Under the pieces are notes generated by a model. It had not been told where the DNA came from. It saw only the letters and a program-made list of their open reading frames with translations, and made no database searches. A stretch of DNA of 23,143 nucleotides, taken from positions 1 through 23,143 of the forward strand of contig DNFG01000016.1 of the NCBI GenBank assembly GCA_003487005.1, read 5' to 3'. Both the position numbers and the translations under genes were made by a program. The stretch is from Bryobacterales bacterium. GTDB lineage: Bacteria > Acidobacteriota > Terriglobia > Bryobacterales > Bryobacteraceae. Below are positions 7,681-15,270 of the stretch, one piece after another; within the stretch, counting starts at the first letter, position 1, and each line of letters opens with the position of its first letter.

Positions 7681-8580
7681 ATGGCAGAGATCACGGCGAG
7701 TCTGGTAAAGCAACTGCGCGAGAAGACGGGCGCAGGCATGATGGAGTGCAAGAGCGCGCTGGTGGAAGCCAACGGCGATCTGGCGGAGGCGGAAGTTGTG
7801 TTGCGCAAGCGCGGCATGGCGAGCGCGGCGAAGAAGTCCGCGCGATCGGCGAAGCAGGGCCTGATTGGCGTGCAGATCAGCGCGGAAGGCAAGCTGGGCG
7901 TGCTCGTGGAAGTGAATTGTGAGAGCGACTTCGTGGCGCGCACGGAGGAGTTTCAGCAGATGGTGGCGTCGATGGGCGCGCTCATCGCGGAGAAAGCTCC
8001 GGCGGACGCGGCCGCGCTGATGGCGACCCCGACGGCCGAGGGGCCGGCGGTGGAAGAAATGCTGAAGAGCAAGATTGCGAAGATCGGCGAGAACATGGTG
8101 ATCCCGCGGTTCGCCCGCTGCGAGGCGGCGGGCGTGTTGGGCAGCTATGTGCATCCTGGCTCGCAGTTGGCAGTGCTGGTGGACGTGACGAGTTCGGACG
8201 CGGCGGCGACGGCGAAGCCGGAGTTTGCCGAAGTGCTCCACGACATTGCGATGCAGGTGGCGGCGGCTGATCCGAAGTTCGTGAGCAAGGACGAGGTGAC
8301 GGCTGAGTACCTCGAGAAGGAAAAGGACATTCAGCGGGCACGCGCGCTGGCTGAAGGCAAGCCGGAGAAGATCGTCGACAAGGTGGTCGAGGGCCGGATG
8401 GCGAAGTACTACGAGGAAGTGTGCCTGCTCGAACAGCCGTTCATCAAGGAAAACAGCGTGACGATTTCGCAGTACCTGGCCGACAAGGGCAAGGCGCTGG
8501 GGGCGACGCTGGGTGTGGCCGGCTATGTCCGCTTCAAGGTGGGCGAGACCGGAGCATCGGAAGAGACAGCCGCCGAGTAG
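7681..8580 (+). CDS. tsf: Elongation factor Ts
   Basis: The protein has 299 residues, within the EF-Ts range. EF-Ts exchanges GDP for GTP on EF-Tu. The N-terminal UBA-like domain carries LREKTGAGMMECKSAL, followed by the core motif VEVNCESDFVARTEEF that inserts into EF-Tu, and the helical insertion and C-terminal subdomain (KIVEGRM-type KIVDKVVEGRM, then LLEQPFIK). ATG 7681 has a purine-rich GGAAGAGAGAG ribosome binding site. The order rpsB-tsf is classical. A terminator-like hairpin follows the stop. Confidence 0.97.
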   Translation: MAEITASLVKQLREKTGAGMMECKSALVEANGDLAEAEVVLRKRGMASAAKKSARSAKQGLIGVQISAEGKLGVLVEVNCESDFVARTEEFQQMVASMGALIAEKAPADAAALMATPTAEGPAVEEMLKSKIAKIGENMVIPRFARCEAAGVLGSYVHPGSQLAVLVDVTSSDAAATAKPEFAEVLHDIAMQVAAADPKFVSKDEVTAEYLEKEKDIQRARALAEGKPEKIVDKVVEGRMAKYYEEVCLLEQPFIKENSVTISQYLADKGKALGATLGVAGYVRFKVGETGASEETAAE

Positions 8581-8589
8581 GCGGGCATC

Positions 8590-8617
8590 AAGGGCAGGCT
8601 TCACGGCCTGCCCTTTT
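8590..8617 (+). terminator. Intrinsic terminator or attenuator between tsf and pyrH
   Basis: AAGGGCAGGC (8590-8599) pairs perfectly with GCCTGCCCTT (8606-8615) around a 6-nt loop, and the right arm runs into TTTT (8614-8617). It sits only 22 nt before the pyrH start and no separate pyrH promoter is obvious. It may therefore be a partial terminator that lowers pyrH and frr expression relative to tsf. Confidence 0.75.
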
Positions 8618-8638
8618 CGATTTCTGGGGGGAGTAGTG

Positions 8639-9355
8639 ATGAGCCAGCCGAAGTACAAGCGGGTGCTGTTGAAACTGAGCGGCGAGGTGCTCGCCGGGGG
8701 CGCCAGTTTTGGCATCGACGGGACCCAGGTGAAATTGCTGGCCGAGGAAGTGGCCGAAGTGTTCCGGACAGGGGTGCAGTTGGGCATCGTGCTGGGCGGG
8801 GGCAATTTCTTTCGGGGCATTTCGTCGGCGGCGCGGGAGATGGACCGGGTGACGGCGGACTCGATGGGGATGCTGGCGACGATCATCAACTGCCTGGCGA
8901 TGCAGGACGCGCTGGAGAAGCAGGGAGTGCCGACGCGGGTGATGACGGCGGTCCACATGAATCAACTGGCGGAGCCGTACATCCGGCGGCGGGCGATCCG
9001 GCACATGGAGAAGGGGCGGGCGGTGGTCTTTGGCGGGGGCACGTCGAATCCGTTTTTCTCGACCGACTCGGCCGGGGCGCTGCGGGCGCTGGAAGTGGGG
9101 GCGGAGGTGCTGGCGAAGGCGACGGGCGTGGATGGGGTTTACGACAAGGATCCCCGCAAGCACGCGGACGCGGTGAAGTTCGACCGGGTGAGTTACAACG
9201 AGGTGCTGGCGAAGAACCTGGCCGTGATGGATGCCTCGGCGGTGGCGATGTGCCGGGACAACGCGATGCCGATCGTGGTCTTCAACCTGAAGACGCGGGG
9301 CAATATAATGCGAATGACGATGGGCGAGCCGGTAGGCACGCTGATCGGCGCATGA
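8639..9355 (+). CDS. pyrH: UMP kinase
   Basis: The protein has 238 residues, the family length. PyrH phosphorylates UMP to UDP in pyrimidine nucleotide synthesis, and belongs to the amino-acid-kinase fold rather than the P-loop NMP kinases. Landmarks are YKRVLLKLSGE, the GIVLGGGNFFRG phosphate-binding loop, the DSMGMLATIINCLAMQ segment, VVFGGGTSNPFFSTDSA, GVDGVYDKDPR and the C-terminal GNIMRMTMGEPVGT. ATG 8639 follows GGGGGGAG at 8626-8633; an in-frame GTG lies directly before it. The frame is open further upstream but those residues are not family-like. Confidence 0.97.
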   Translation: MSQPKYKRVLLKLSGEVLAGGASFGIDGTQVKLLAEEVAEVFRTGVQLGIVLGGGNFFRGISSAAREMDRVTADSMGMLATIINCLAMQDALEKQGVPTRVMTAVHMNQLAEPYIRRRAIRHMEKGRAVVFGGGTSNPFFSTDSAGALRALEVGAEVLAKATGVDGVYDKDPRKHADAVKFDRVSYNEVLAKNLAVMDASAVAMCRDNAMPIVVFNLKTRGNIMRMTMGEPVGTLIGA

Positions 9356-9383
9356 AGGCACACAGTCCGGTAGGATACAAATT

Positions 9384-9986
9384 ATGAAATCAGATCAATC
9401 ATCCGCAGCCTCTTCCGGGCAATTTCAGACGATCAAGGACGTGGAAGCGGCAGCCAAGGGCCGAATGGAGAAGGTGATTTCGGACTTCCAGCACCAGATG
9501 ACGACGCTGCGCACGGGGCGGGCGTCGGTGCATCTGCTGGACGGGGTGACGGTGGAGGCGTACGGCAGTCCGATGCCGATCAGCCATCTCGCGACGCTGC
9601 ACGCGCCGGAGCCGACGATGATCACGGTACAGCCCTACGACGCGTCGCAGATCGGGCCGATCGAAAAGGCGATCCGGTCGGCGGACCTGGGGTTGAATCC
9701 TTCGAATGACGGGAAGCTGATCCGGGTGCCGGTGCCGGCCCTGACCGAAGAGCGGCGCAAAGAAATGGTAAAGCACCTGCACGTGATGGTGGAGGAGCAC
9801 CGGGTGGCGGTGCGCAACATCCGGCGCGACGCGAATGATCAGTTCAAGAAGATGCTGAAGGACAAGCTGATCAGCGAGGACGAGGACCGTCGCGGGCATG
9901 ACGATGTGCAGAAGATGACAGACGCGCACATCACCAAGCTGGAGGATCTGGCGAAGATCAAAGAAAAGGAAGTGATGGAGATCTGA
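9384..9986 (+). CDS. frr: Ribosome recycling factor
   Basis: The protein has 200 residues against about 185 normally; the extra is a Ser/Gln-rich N-terminal stretch of about 16 residues before IKDVEAAAKGRMEKVI. With EF-G, RRF splits the post-termination ribosome. The family core is clear: LRTGRASVHLLDGV, VEAYGSPMPI, ITVQPYDASQIGPIEKAI, LGLNPSNDGKLIRVPVP, LTEERRKEMVKHLH and VRNIRRDAND. The pair pyrH-frr is widely conserved. The gap to pyrH is 28 nt with TAGGA as a weak ribosome binding site. A good terminator follows, located inside the convergent kinase gene. Confidence 0.97.
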   Translation: MKSDQSSAASSGQFQTIKDVEAAAKGRMEKVISDFQHQMTTLRTGRASVHLLDGVTVEAYGSPMPISHLATLHAPEPTMITVQPYDASQIGPIEKAIRSADLGLNPSNDGKLIRVPVPALTEERRKEMVKHLHVMVEEHRVAVRNIRRDANDQFKKMLKDKLISEDEDRRGHDDVQKMTDAHITKLEDLAKIKEKEVMEI

Positions 9987-10008
9987 TCGCGGCGGGAACC
10001 GGGATCGG

Positions 10009-12525
10009 TCAGGGGGCTTCGCGCGCGGGCGCGGAGCCCTTTTCGTTTTCAATGCATTCGGCGAGGCGCTGCCGGAGGAGCCCGTCACGTCCGAACTGGC
10101 GTTGAACCGGGGGCGCGGCCCCGTCGAACAACTCTCTGGCCTCGCGGTAGTGTACGCAGGCCGCGGCGGGGTCGGAGGCGGACAGGCGCTCTCCGCGGAG
10201 GTAGGGGATGAGGATCGCGGCATAGCCGGGCGGGCGGCTGGAGACGGATAGAGCGTCGATCCTCGCGAGGGCCTGGTCGAGGGCGGGCCAATCCTGAAGC
10301 TGTGCGCTGTAGCCGGCGGACCAGGCGAGTGGATACCAGAGCGAGTTCCGGTACCACTGGTTGGCGGGATCGATTTCGACGAGGATCGTGCGTTGGCGGA
10401 GGATTTCCAGAAGGAGGTCGCGGGCTTCGGCGAGCCGCCCGGAGCGGGAATAGTAGGTGGCGACGACGCTCTGGTCGAAGGTGAGATCGAGGCGAGCCTG
10501 GGCGTTGGCGGGGTTCAGCGCGACGCGTTTTTCATCGAGGGGTAGTGCGCGCTGGATGTACTTGTAAGACTCTTCGGTGCCGGGGGGGAAGAGTCCGGCT
10601 GCGTACTTCCAGGCCAGCGCCTGGGAGCGCCAGTTGTTGTCGTCGCCACCAAACTGGCGTTCGTCTTCCGCGGCGAGCGCGGCGACCCGCTCGAAATACT
10701 TCAGACATTCGGCCTGGTCGCGGGTGATGCGGGCGCGGTGGAAGTAGAAACTGACGGCCGTTCGATACAGCGGGCGGGTGGGGGATGGCGAGGCGGCGAG
10801 GCGATCCATTTCGGGTTCCAGGCGGCGGATGGCGGCGTCGTACGCGGGCCGGTTGTCAAACGAGTCCTGGATGGCGAGGCGGAGGCGATTATCGAGAAGG
10901 AGCCGGCGGCTCTCGAGTGAGCCGGGCTGCAGGGCGGCGAGGCGGTCGATCAGGCGGGCGCGCTTCTGGAGCAGGGATCGCGCCTTCTGGCGGTCGCCGA
11001 GATTAGCGTTTTCGCCTCCGTAGGTGTCGGAGAGGCTGCCGAGGGCGTCGATCGAGACGAACAACGGGCCGGGATCCCTGAGGGTGGATTCGTCGAGACG
11101 CTCGAGGTGTTCGAGAGTGCGGGCCAGCAGTTGGGCGCGGATGGGTGTGGCGCCGGGGAGATTGGCGATATCCCGGTAGGTTTCGCCGACGAACGAGTAG
11201 CTCAACTGGAGCAGACCATCGCGGCGCTGGTCGGCGAGGGTGCGCTGCCGGTGAGCTTCCGTGAGCGCCTGTTGCGTGAGCTCGCGGGCGGCGACGGCCT
11301 CGCGAGCCGCGGCCTCGGCTTCCCGCTGGCGCTCGACGGCGACGATGCGCTGCCGGTCGGCCTCGCGAGCCTGGTAGAGTGCGGTGACCGCGCCCCCGAC
11401 GATGCCCGCCAGGGCAATCAGCGTGGTTGTGGCGGCCAGGGCGTGGCGGCGCAGGTACCGCGAAACCAGGTACAGAGCGCTGGCATGTCTGGCGTGGACG
11501 GGCAGACCCTCGAGGAAGCGGCCCAGGTCGGCGGAGAACTCGCTCGCGCTCGGGTAGCGGCGGGCTGGCTCGGGGTCCGTGGCCCTGTCAAGGATGGAGA
11601 CCAGATCGGCCGGGAGTCCAGGCGCTGGAGGCAACCGGAAGTCGCCTGCCTCCGACAGCACTTCGGCCAGCGGACGCCGTGTCCAACGGCGCGGGCGCTG
11701 ACCGGTGAGCATCTCATAGAAGACCAGTGCGAACGAGTAGAGGTCGGACGTGGTGGAAACCGGTTCGCCGCGGATCTGCTCCGGGCTGGCATAGTCGATG
11801 CTGAGCGCGCGATAGAGTGTCTCCGTCCTGGCTGCGGAACCGGCGTTCTCGACCATCCGGGCGATGCCGAAATCGAGCAGTTTGGGCGATCCTTCGGCGG
11901 TGCAGAGGATATTGCCGGGTTTGAGGTCGCGATGGACGACCAAGTTGGCGTGGGCATGCTGGAGGGCGTCGAGGATCTTGCGTGCCAGGCGGACCCGCGC
12001 GGCCCGGGGGAGTTCGGCGCAATACTCCGTGACCGGCGGGCCGTCGACGAACTCGAGGACAAAGTTCGGAATCTCGCCCGGTCCGATACCGGCATCCATC
12101 ATCTGAGCGATGTAAGGGTGCCGGAGGCGGGCCAGGATCTGCTTCTCGCCATGGAAGCGCTCCAACAGCGCTGGGGTGGCGAACGGCGTATTCAGAAACT
12201 TGATGGCGGCCAGCATGTCGGCCTCGCCGTCGGCCCGGCGGGCGAGCCAGACCGCGCCCATGCCGCCGCGGCCGAGTTCGCGTTCGAGCCGCCAGGGACC
12301 CAGTCTCAGGCCGGGAGCGAGGCGGAATGCGGCGACGGGCGAGTTCTCAAAAAAGGCCTCCGCCTCCGAGGATTGGGCGAGCAGGCTCTCCGCCTGACGG
12401 AGAGTGTCCGGGTGGCGGGCCAGGCGTTCCCGGAGATAGGCCAGCCTTTCGGGCTCTGGGAGTTCCAGGGCCGTCGCGAGGGCCTCGTCCAACAAATTCC
12501 AGTCTCCGGCCGGCACGGTTCTCAA
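10009..12525 (-). CDS. Transmembrane Ser/Thr protein kinase with C-terminal sensor/repeat region
   Basis: The protein has 838 residues. The kinase domain is at about 75-340: glycine loop GRGGMG 85-90, ATP lysine K109 (AAIKF), catalytic loop HRDLKPGN 198-205 and DFG 218-220, so all catalytic residues are intact. A single membrane helix at about 362-384 is followed by an Ala/Arg/Glu-rich coiled coil (about 386-440). A roughly 400-residue helical region with TPR-like character then ends the protein, presumably on the periplasmic side. An N-terminal segment of about 70 residues is typical of acidobacterial and planctomycete kinases of this layout. The start is TTG 12525, overlapping the sigma-factor stop by 4 bp (TTGA), so translation is coupled. 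The kinase may control the sigma factor by phosphorylation (inference). Confidence 0.9.
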   Translation of the reverse strand: MRTVPAGDWNLLDEALATALELPEPERLAYLRERLARHPDTLRQAESLLAQSSEAEAFFENSPVAAFRLAPGLRLGPWRLERELGRGGMGAVWLARRADGEADMLAAIKFLNTPFATPALLERFHGEKQILARLRHPYIAQMMDAGIGPGEIPNFVLEFVDGPPVTEYCAELPRAARVRLARKILDALQHAHANLVVHRDLKPGNILCTAEGSPKLLDFGIARMVENAGSAARTETLYRALSIDYASPEQIRGEPVSTTSDLYSFALVFYEMLTGQRPRRWTRRPLAEVLSEAGDFRLPPAPGLPADLVSILDRATDPEPARRYPSASEFSADLGRFLEGLPVHARHASALYLVSRYLRRHALAATTTLIALAGIVGGAVTALYQAREADRQRIVAVERQREAEAAAREAVAARELTQQALTEAHRQRTLADQRRDGLLQLSYSFVGETYRDIANLPGATPIRAQLLARTLEHLERLDESTLRDPGPLFVSIDALGSLSDTYGGENANLGDRQKARSLLQKRARLIDRLAALQPGSLESRRLLLDNRLRLAIQDSFDNRPAYDAAIRRLEPEMDRLAASPSPTRPLYRTAVSFYFHRARITRDQAECLKYFERVAALAAEDERQFGGDDNNWRSQALAWKYAAGLFPPGTEESYKYIQRALPLDEKRVALNPANAQARLDLTFDQSVVATYYSRSGRLAEARDLLLEILRQRTILVEIDPANQWYRNSLWYPLAWSAGYSAQLQDWPALDQALARIDALSVSSRPPGYAAILIPYLRGERLSASDPAAACVHYREARELFDGAAPPVQRQFGRDGLLRQRLAECIENEKGSAPAREAP
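10014..10049 (+). terminator. Intrinsic terminator of frr, inside the 3' end of the opposing kinase gene
   Basis: GGGCTTCGCGC (10014-10024) pairs with GCGCGGAGCCC (10029-10039), eleven pairs with one T-G wobble and a 4-nt loop. TTTTCGTTTT follows at 10040-10049. On + this is a strong terminator. On minus there is no T-run after the stem, so it works one way. The same bases encode the last dozen residues of the kinase, so that tail is constrained by the terminator. Confidence 0.75.
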
Positions 12526-13112
12526 CTCGCGGACTTCTGCAACTGATCAAACAGCCATAGCCTGGCGACGGACCAGTGGCGCTTCACCGTGGCTGGGGAC
12601 AGGCCAAGCGCCCGGGCGGTCGCATCGATTGACAGGTCCCCGAAGTAGCGAAGTTCCACTATCCTTGCTTTCAATGAATCCACCTCCTCCAATCTGGCCA
12701 TGGCGGCATCCAGCGCAATGATGGTCTCGGGGGTCTCCTCCCAGACTGTTGCAACGGCGAGAGCCTTGGTGATCGAGACCTGCTGCTGCCCGCCGCCGCG
12801 CTTCTGGCTGGCCCGGCGGCGGGCACGGGCCACCAGGATCTGGCGCATGAGGTAGCCGGCGATGTGGAAGAAGTGCTCGGCGCTTTCGGCGTCCACCGAG
12901 CCCTGCCGCTCGAGTTCGAGGTAAAGGTCGTTGACGAGCGAGGTGGGACGGGTGCGGCTGGTGGTGGACTCCTGCCGGATCAGATTTCCGGCCATGCGGT
13001 GCAGATCGCGATAGACGAGAGGAATCAGGTGATCCAGGGCGGGGCGGTCACCGGCGCCCAGGCGTTGCAGCAGGGGTTCAATTCGCTGGCGGTCAAGTTC
13101 CCCTGCGGACAT
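12522..13112 (-). CDS. ECF-family RNA polymerase sigma factor
   Basis: From ATG 13112 the protein has 196 residues. Region 2 covers about 20-100 (LIPLVYRDLHRMA through FFHIAGYLMRQILV), followed by a basic linker RARRRASQKRGGGQQ. Region 4 contains the C-terminal helix-turn-helix: LKARIVELRYFGDLSIDATARALGLS then ATVKRHWSVARLWL. This matches the ECF subgroup often adjacent to Ser/Thr kinases in Acidobacteria and Planctomycetes. No anti-sigma factor is encoded nearby; the overlapping kinase is the likely controller. Longer in-frame starts up to 13346 add a low-complexity N-terminus without family likeness. There is no Shine-Dalgarno, but TAGAGT lies 7 nt before ATG, so the mRNA may be nearly leaderless. 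Confidence 0.9.
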   Translation of the reverse strand: MSAGELDRQRIEPLLQRLGAGDRPALDHLIPLVYRDLHRMAGNLIRQESTTSRTRPTSLVNDLYLELERQGSVDAESAEHFFHIAGYLMRQILVARARRRASQKRGGGQQQVSITKALAVATVWEETPETIIALDAAMARLEEVDSLKARIVELRYFGDLSIDATARALGLSPATVKRHWSVARLWLFDQLQKSAS

Positions 13113-13190
13113 CACTGCCACTCTATCACGGGATTCCGCATAGGGTTGTCCGCCTGATGTGCACTTATTTGTACGGAAAAGAGGGCAATT

Positions 13191-13237
13191 CGGAGGCCGT
13201 TCCTCCGTGCGAGCCGGCGCGGCTGCCGCCGCGCCGG
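13191..13237. repeat. Two adjacent perfect inverted repeats in the divergent region
   Basis: CGGAGG (13191-13196) and CCTCCG (13202-13207) flank a 5-nt loop. Six bases later CCGGCGCGGC (13214-13223) and GCCGCGCCGG (13228-13237) flank TGCC. Neither is followed by a T-run on either strand, so they are not ordinary intrinsic terminators. They may be operator dyads or leader structures of the sigma-kinase operon. Confidence 0.5.
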
Positions 13238-13427
13238 TTGGCCTTTGGCAACGCGCTTCGATGGCGGTGGACCTGAGATGGCGGGGCGTCGCGATTATTG
13301 CCGAAGACTGGGCCGGGAAGCGATTTCCGCCGCTGCACTCGTTCATTTCCGGGTTGATTGCCGGACATTCTACGCCCGGAGGCAGGGTGGTTGTGCTGGA
13401 AACGGGTTTTGTTATTCTGGTTTTTCT

Positions 13428-13435
13428 GATAGTCT
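13428..13435 (+). promoter_or_regulatory. Candidate -10 of a leaderless promoter for the LolA-TlpA gene
   Basis: GATAGTCT ends 6 nt before ATG 13442. It can be read as GATAGT with 8 nt spacing or as TAGTCT (TANNNT) with 6 nt spacing. No Shine-Dalgarno lies between it and the start, which would place transcription initiation at or next to the ATG. Confidence 0.35.
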
Positions 13436-13441
13436 GCGGCC

Positions 13442-14632
13442 ATGCTCAGCCAATTCATTGCAGTCTTCTTACTGTTTCCTGCGGCGCAGGCGGCGGGCGC
13501 GGAGCGCGAGGTGGTCCGGCAGGCGCTGGAGCTATCGCAGGTCTGCGCGCAATCGAACCAGGTGCTGTGGGCGGGTACGATCGAGGTGGTTGGACAGCGG
13601 GGTGAGGAGCCGCTGCGGCCGTTGAGCAAGGCTCGAGTCCGCTATGCCCAGGCCGGACCGGGGCGACGGTACCTGCATTTACGGCCGGAAGAAAAGGATG
13701 AGTACTATCTGATCTCGAACGGCGAGAAATCCTGGGCCTATGTGCCGAAGCTGAAGCGTTACACGGAAACGGAAGGGGCGGCCGTGGCGGGTGAGGATGC
13801 GGGCGGACGGGATGATGAGAGGGATCTGGCCGAGTCGATGGCGCCGGACGTTCTGGCCGTCTTTGGCGCGGTTCATCAGGAGATCGAAGCCGCCGACGAA
13901 CCCGGCCCGGTGACAGTCCGCTATGGGGGCCGGAAGCACTCATGGCCATCGGCCCGCCTCCTGTCGAAGCAGTCCCCGAATGGGGACCGGCACATGTTTG
14001 AGATAGCGTTTGACCCGGCGAGCGGCCGGATCGGGCGGTTGGTGTGGTCGGCGGTCAGCCGGGGAAATAGCGGCGAACGTCTCCTGATTCGCACCACGGT
14101 GGACTTCGAGGAGACCCGTTTGGGGGAGGACCTGGGCGGCGAGTTATTCGAATTTGTTCCCCCTCGCAACGTCTCACTGGTCGATGCCCTGCCGATTCCG
14201 GGTCAGACGGGCTCCTTCCTGCAGGGTCAGACCGCGCCCGATTTTGAACTCCGGACACTAAGCGGCGAGAAAGTCCGGCTGGGCGACCTCCGCGGCCGTC
14301 CGGTGCTGCTGAACTTCTGGGCGAGCTGGTGTGGGCCGTGCCGGAAAGAGCTTCCTGTCCTTTCGCTCCTGCACCTGGACTATGAAGCACGCGGACTGAT
14401 CATTTTGGGGGTGAACGATGAAGGGCGGAACACAGCATCCCAGGCGGCCCGGCAGATGAAATTGCCCTTCGAGACGCTGGGCGATGGCGCCCGCAAGGCG
14501 CACAAGCTCTACCGGGTCCAGGCGATTCCCAGCATCTTCCTGATCGACCGGGACGGACGCGTGGTCCGCTACCTCCGCGGGGCGCAGTCGGAACAGGCGC
14601 TCCGGGCCGCTTTGCGCGAACTCGGGCTGTGA
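13442..14632 (+). CDS. Exported LolA-like/TlpA thioredoxin fusion protein
   Basis: The protein has 396 residues. A signal peptide covers about 1-20. Residues about 25-245 form a beta-rich domain resembling LolA/DUF2092-type lipid- or lipoprotein-binding folds, with patterns such as YYLISNGEKSWAYVPKLKRY. Residues about 258-396 are a TlpA/ResA-like redoxin: APDFELRTLSGEKVRLGDL, active site WCGPC 296-300 and the cis-proline in AIPSIF (P363). TlpA-type domains reduce or exchange disulfides outside the cytoplasm. Joining it to a LolA-like carrier is a design found in some Acidobacteria; its client is unknown. There is no Shine-Dalgarno before ATG 13442, and the gene is divergent from the sigma-kinase pair. 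Confidence 0.8.
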   Translation: MLSQFIAVFLLFPAAQAAGAEREVVRQALELSQVCAQSNQVLWAGTIEVVGQRGEEPLRPLSKARVRYAQAGPGRRYLHLRPEEKDEYYLISNGEKSWAYVPKLKRYTETEGAAVAGEDAGGRDDERDLAESMAPDVLAVFGAVHQEIEAADEPGPVTVRYGGRKHSWPSARLLSKQSPNGDRHMFEIAFDPASGRIGRLVWSAVSRGNSGERLLIRTTVDFEETRLGEDLGGELFEFVPPRNVSLVDALPIPGQTGSFLQGQTAPDFELRTLSGEKVRLGDLRGRPVLLNFWASWCGPCRKELPVLSLLHLDYEARGLIILGVNDEGRNTASQAARQMKLPFETLGDGARKAHKLYRVQAIPSIFLIDRDGRVVRYLRGAQSEQALRAALRELGL

Positions 14633-14633
14633 G

Positions 14634-14651
14634 CGGCGCCGCCGGGCGCCG
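14634..14651. terminator. Weak hairpin between convergent genes
   Basis: CGGCGCC (14634-14640) pairs with GGCGCCG (14645-14651) around GCCG. It lies in the 22-bp gap between the two convergent stop codons, where a shared terminator is expected. Neither strand has a T-tract after it, so its strength is doubtful. Confidence 0.35.
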
Positions 14652-14654
14652 GAT

Positions 14655-15122
14655 TTAGCGCCGATCGTAGTGTTCAGTCCAGCTTTTCCGGCCCGCCGGC
14701 GATTGGACGGTCAGCCGCCGGGTGAGCGTCTTGCCGGATCGCGCGATGGTGGTTTGCGCGGTCTCCGTGCAGCGTCCGTCACTCGACCGGAAGGTGGATT
14801 CGACGGTCCAGGGGTCTATGCGCCGCAAGGTGATCATCCCATCTCCAAACGAGCGGGACATGGCGTACTCTTCGCCGTCCAGCGAGCCCGAGAAGCTGAA
14901 TTCGCGGGTCTCCTCGTTGGCGTACTGGACGGCGCCATGGTAGTCGAGCTGGGGCTCATGGTGTTCGATCGTCAGAACGACGCTCAACGGCTTCACCACC
15001 TTGCCCCAACGCGATTTCTCCACGTTCAGATGCCAGGAGCCAGTCAGATCAGCGGGTTGAGCCGCGGCCATGCCCAGGGACAGCGCGGCGAGGACGGCCG
15101 GAAACGAGATCCAGATCCGCAT
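14655..15122 (-). CDS. Small exported beta-rich protein, lipocalin-like
   Basis: The protein has 155 residues. A signal peptide at about 1-22 ends in MAAAQ. The mature part begins DLTGSWHLNVEKSRWG, a pattern seen in small exported acidobacterial proteins of unknown function. It continues as alternating strands (VVLTIEHHEPQLDYHG, REFSFSGSLDG), which suggests a small barrel. It has a single mature cysteine. The start is well supported: AGGAGG (forward CCTCCT 15131-15136) lies 8 nt before ATG 15122. It is convergent with the TlpA fusion and divergent from the deiminase-like gene. No enzyme motif is visible, so no function is assigned. Confidence 0.75.
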   Translation of the reverse strand: MRIWISFPAVLAALSLGMAAAQPADLTGSWHLNVEKSRWGKVVKPLSVVLTIEHHEPQLDYHGAVQYANEETREFSFSGSLDGEEYAMSRSFGDGMITLRRIDPWTVESTFRSSDGRCTETAQTTIARSGKTLTRRLTVQSPAGRKSWTEHYDRR

Positions 15123-15270
15123 AGCGGGAACCTCCTACGTCCATCCCCAGAATACGCCTGTCCTGCACCCGTTGGAAGTAGATTCGGTGTCCGAAAGAGA
15201 GCCCATTGGCGGGCCTAAGTGACCAGAAGATGGATAACCTTGCGATGGGCAGGCACGCCTGCATAGACGT

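Larger units (their letters stand above)
13113..13441. other. Divergent intergenic region between sigma factor and TlpA-fusion genes
   Basis: These 329 bp contain the start regions of both neighbouring genes and two adjacent perfect hairpins (13191-13237). Open frames that cross it on + give low-complexity proteins without likeness to known families, so I see no gene here. TAGAGT-type and TAGTCT-type boxes lie right before the two start codons. The remaining bases show no repeat or recognised operator. Confidence 0.6.

Noticed and set aside
11107..12546. Plus-strand frame of about 480 codons antisense to the kinase
   Set aside because: Gly/Glu/Arg-rich mirror of the kinase domain; the minus strand has all kinase motifs.
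12522..13346. Longer sigma-factor start at 13346
   Set aside because: The extra 78 residues are low complexity and unlike ECF sigma N-termini; ATG 13112 gives the normal length.
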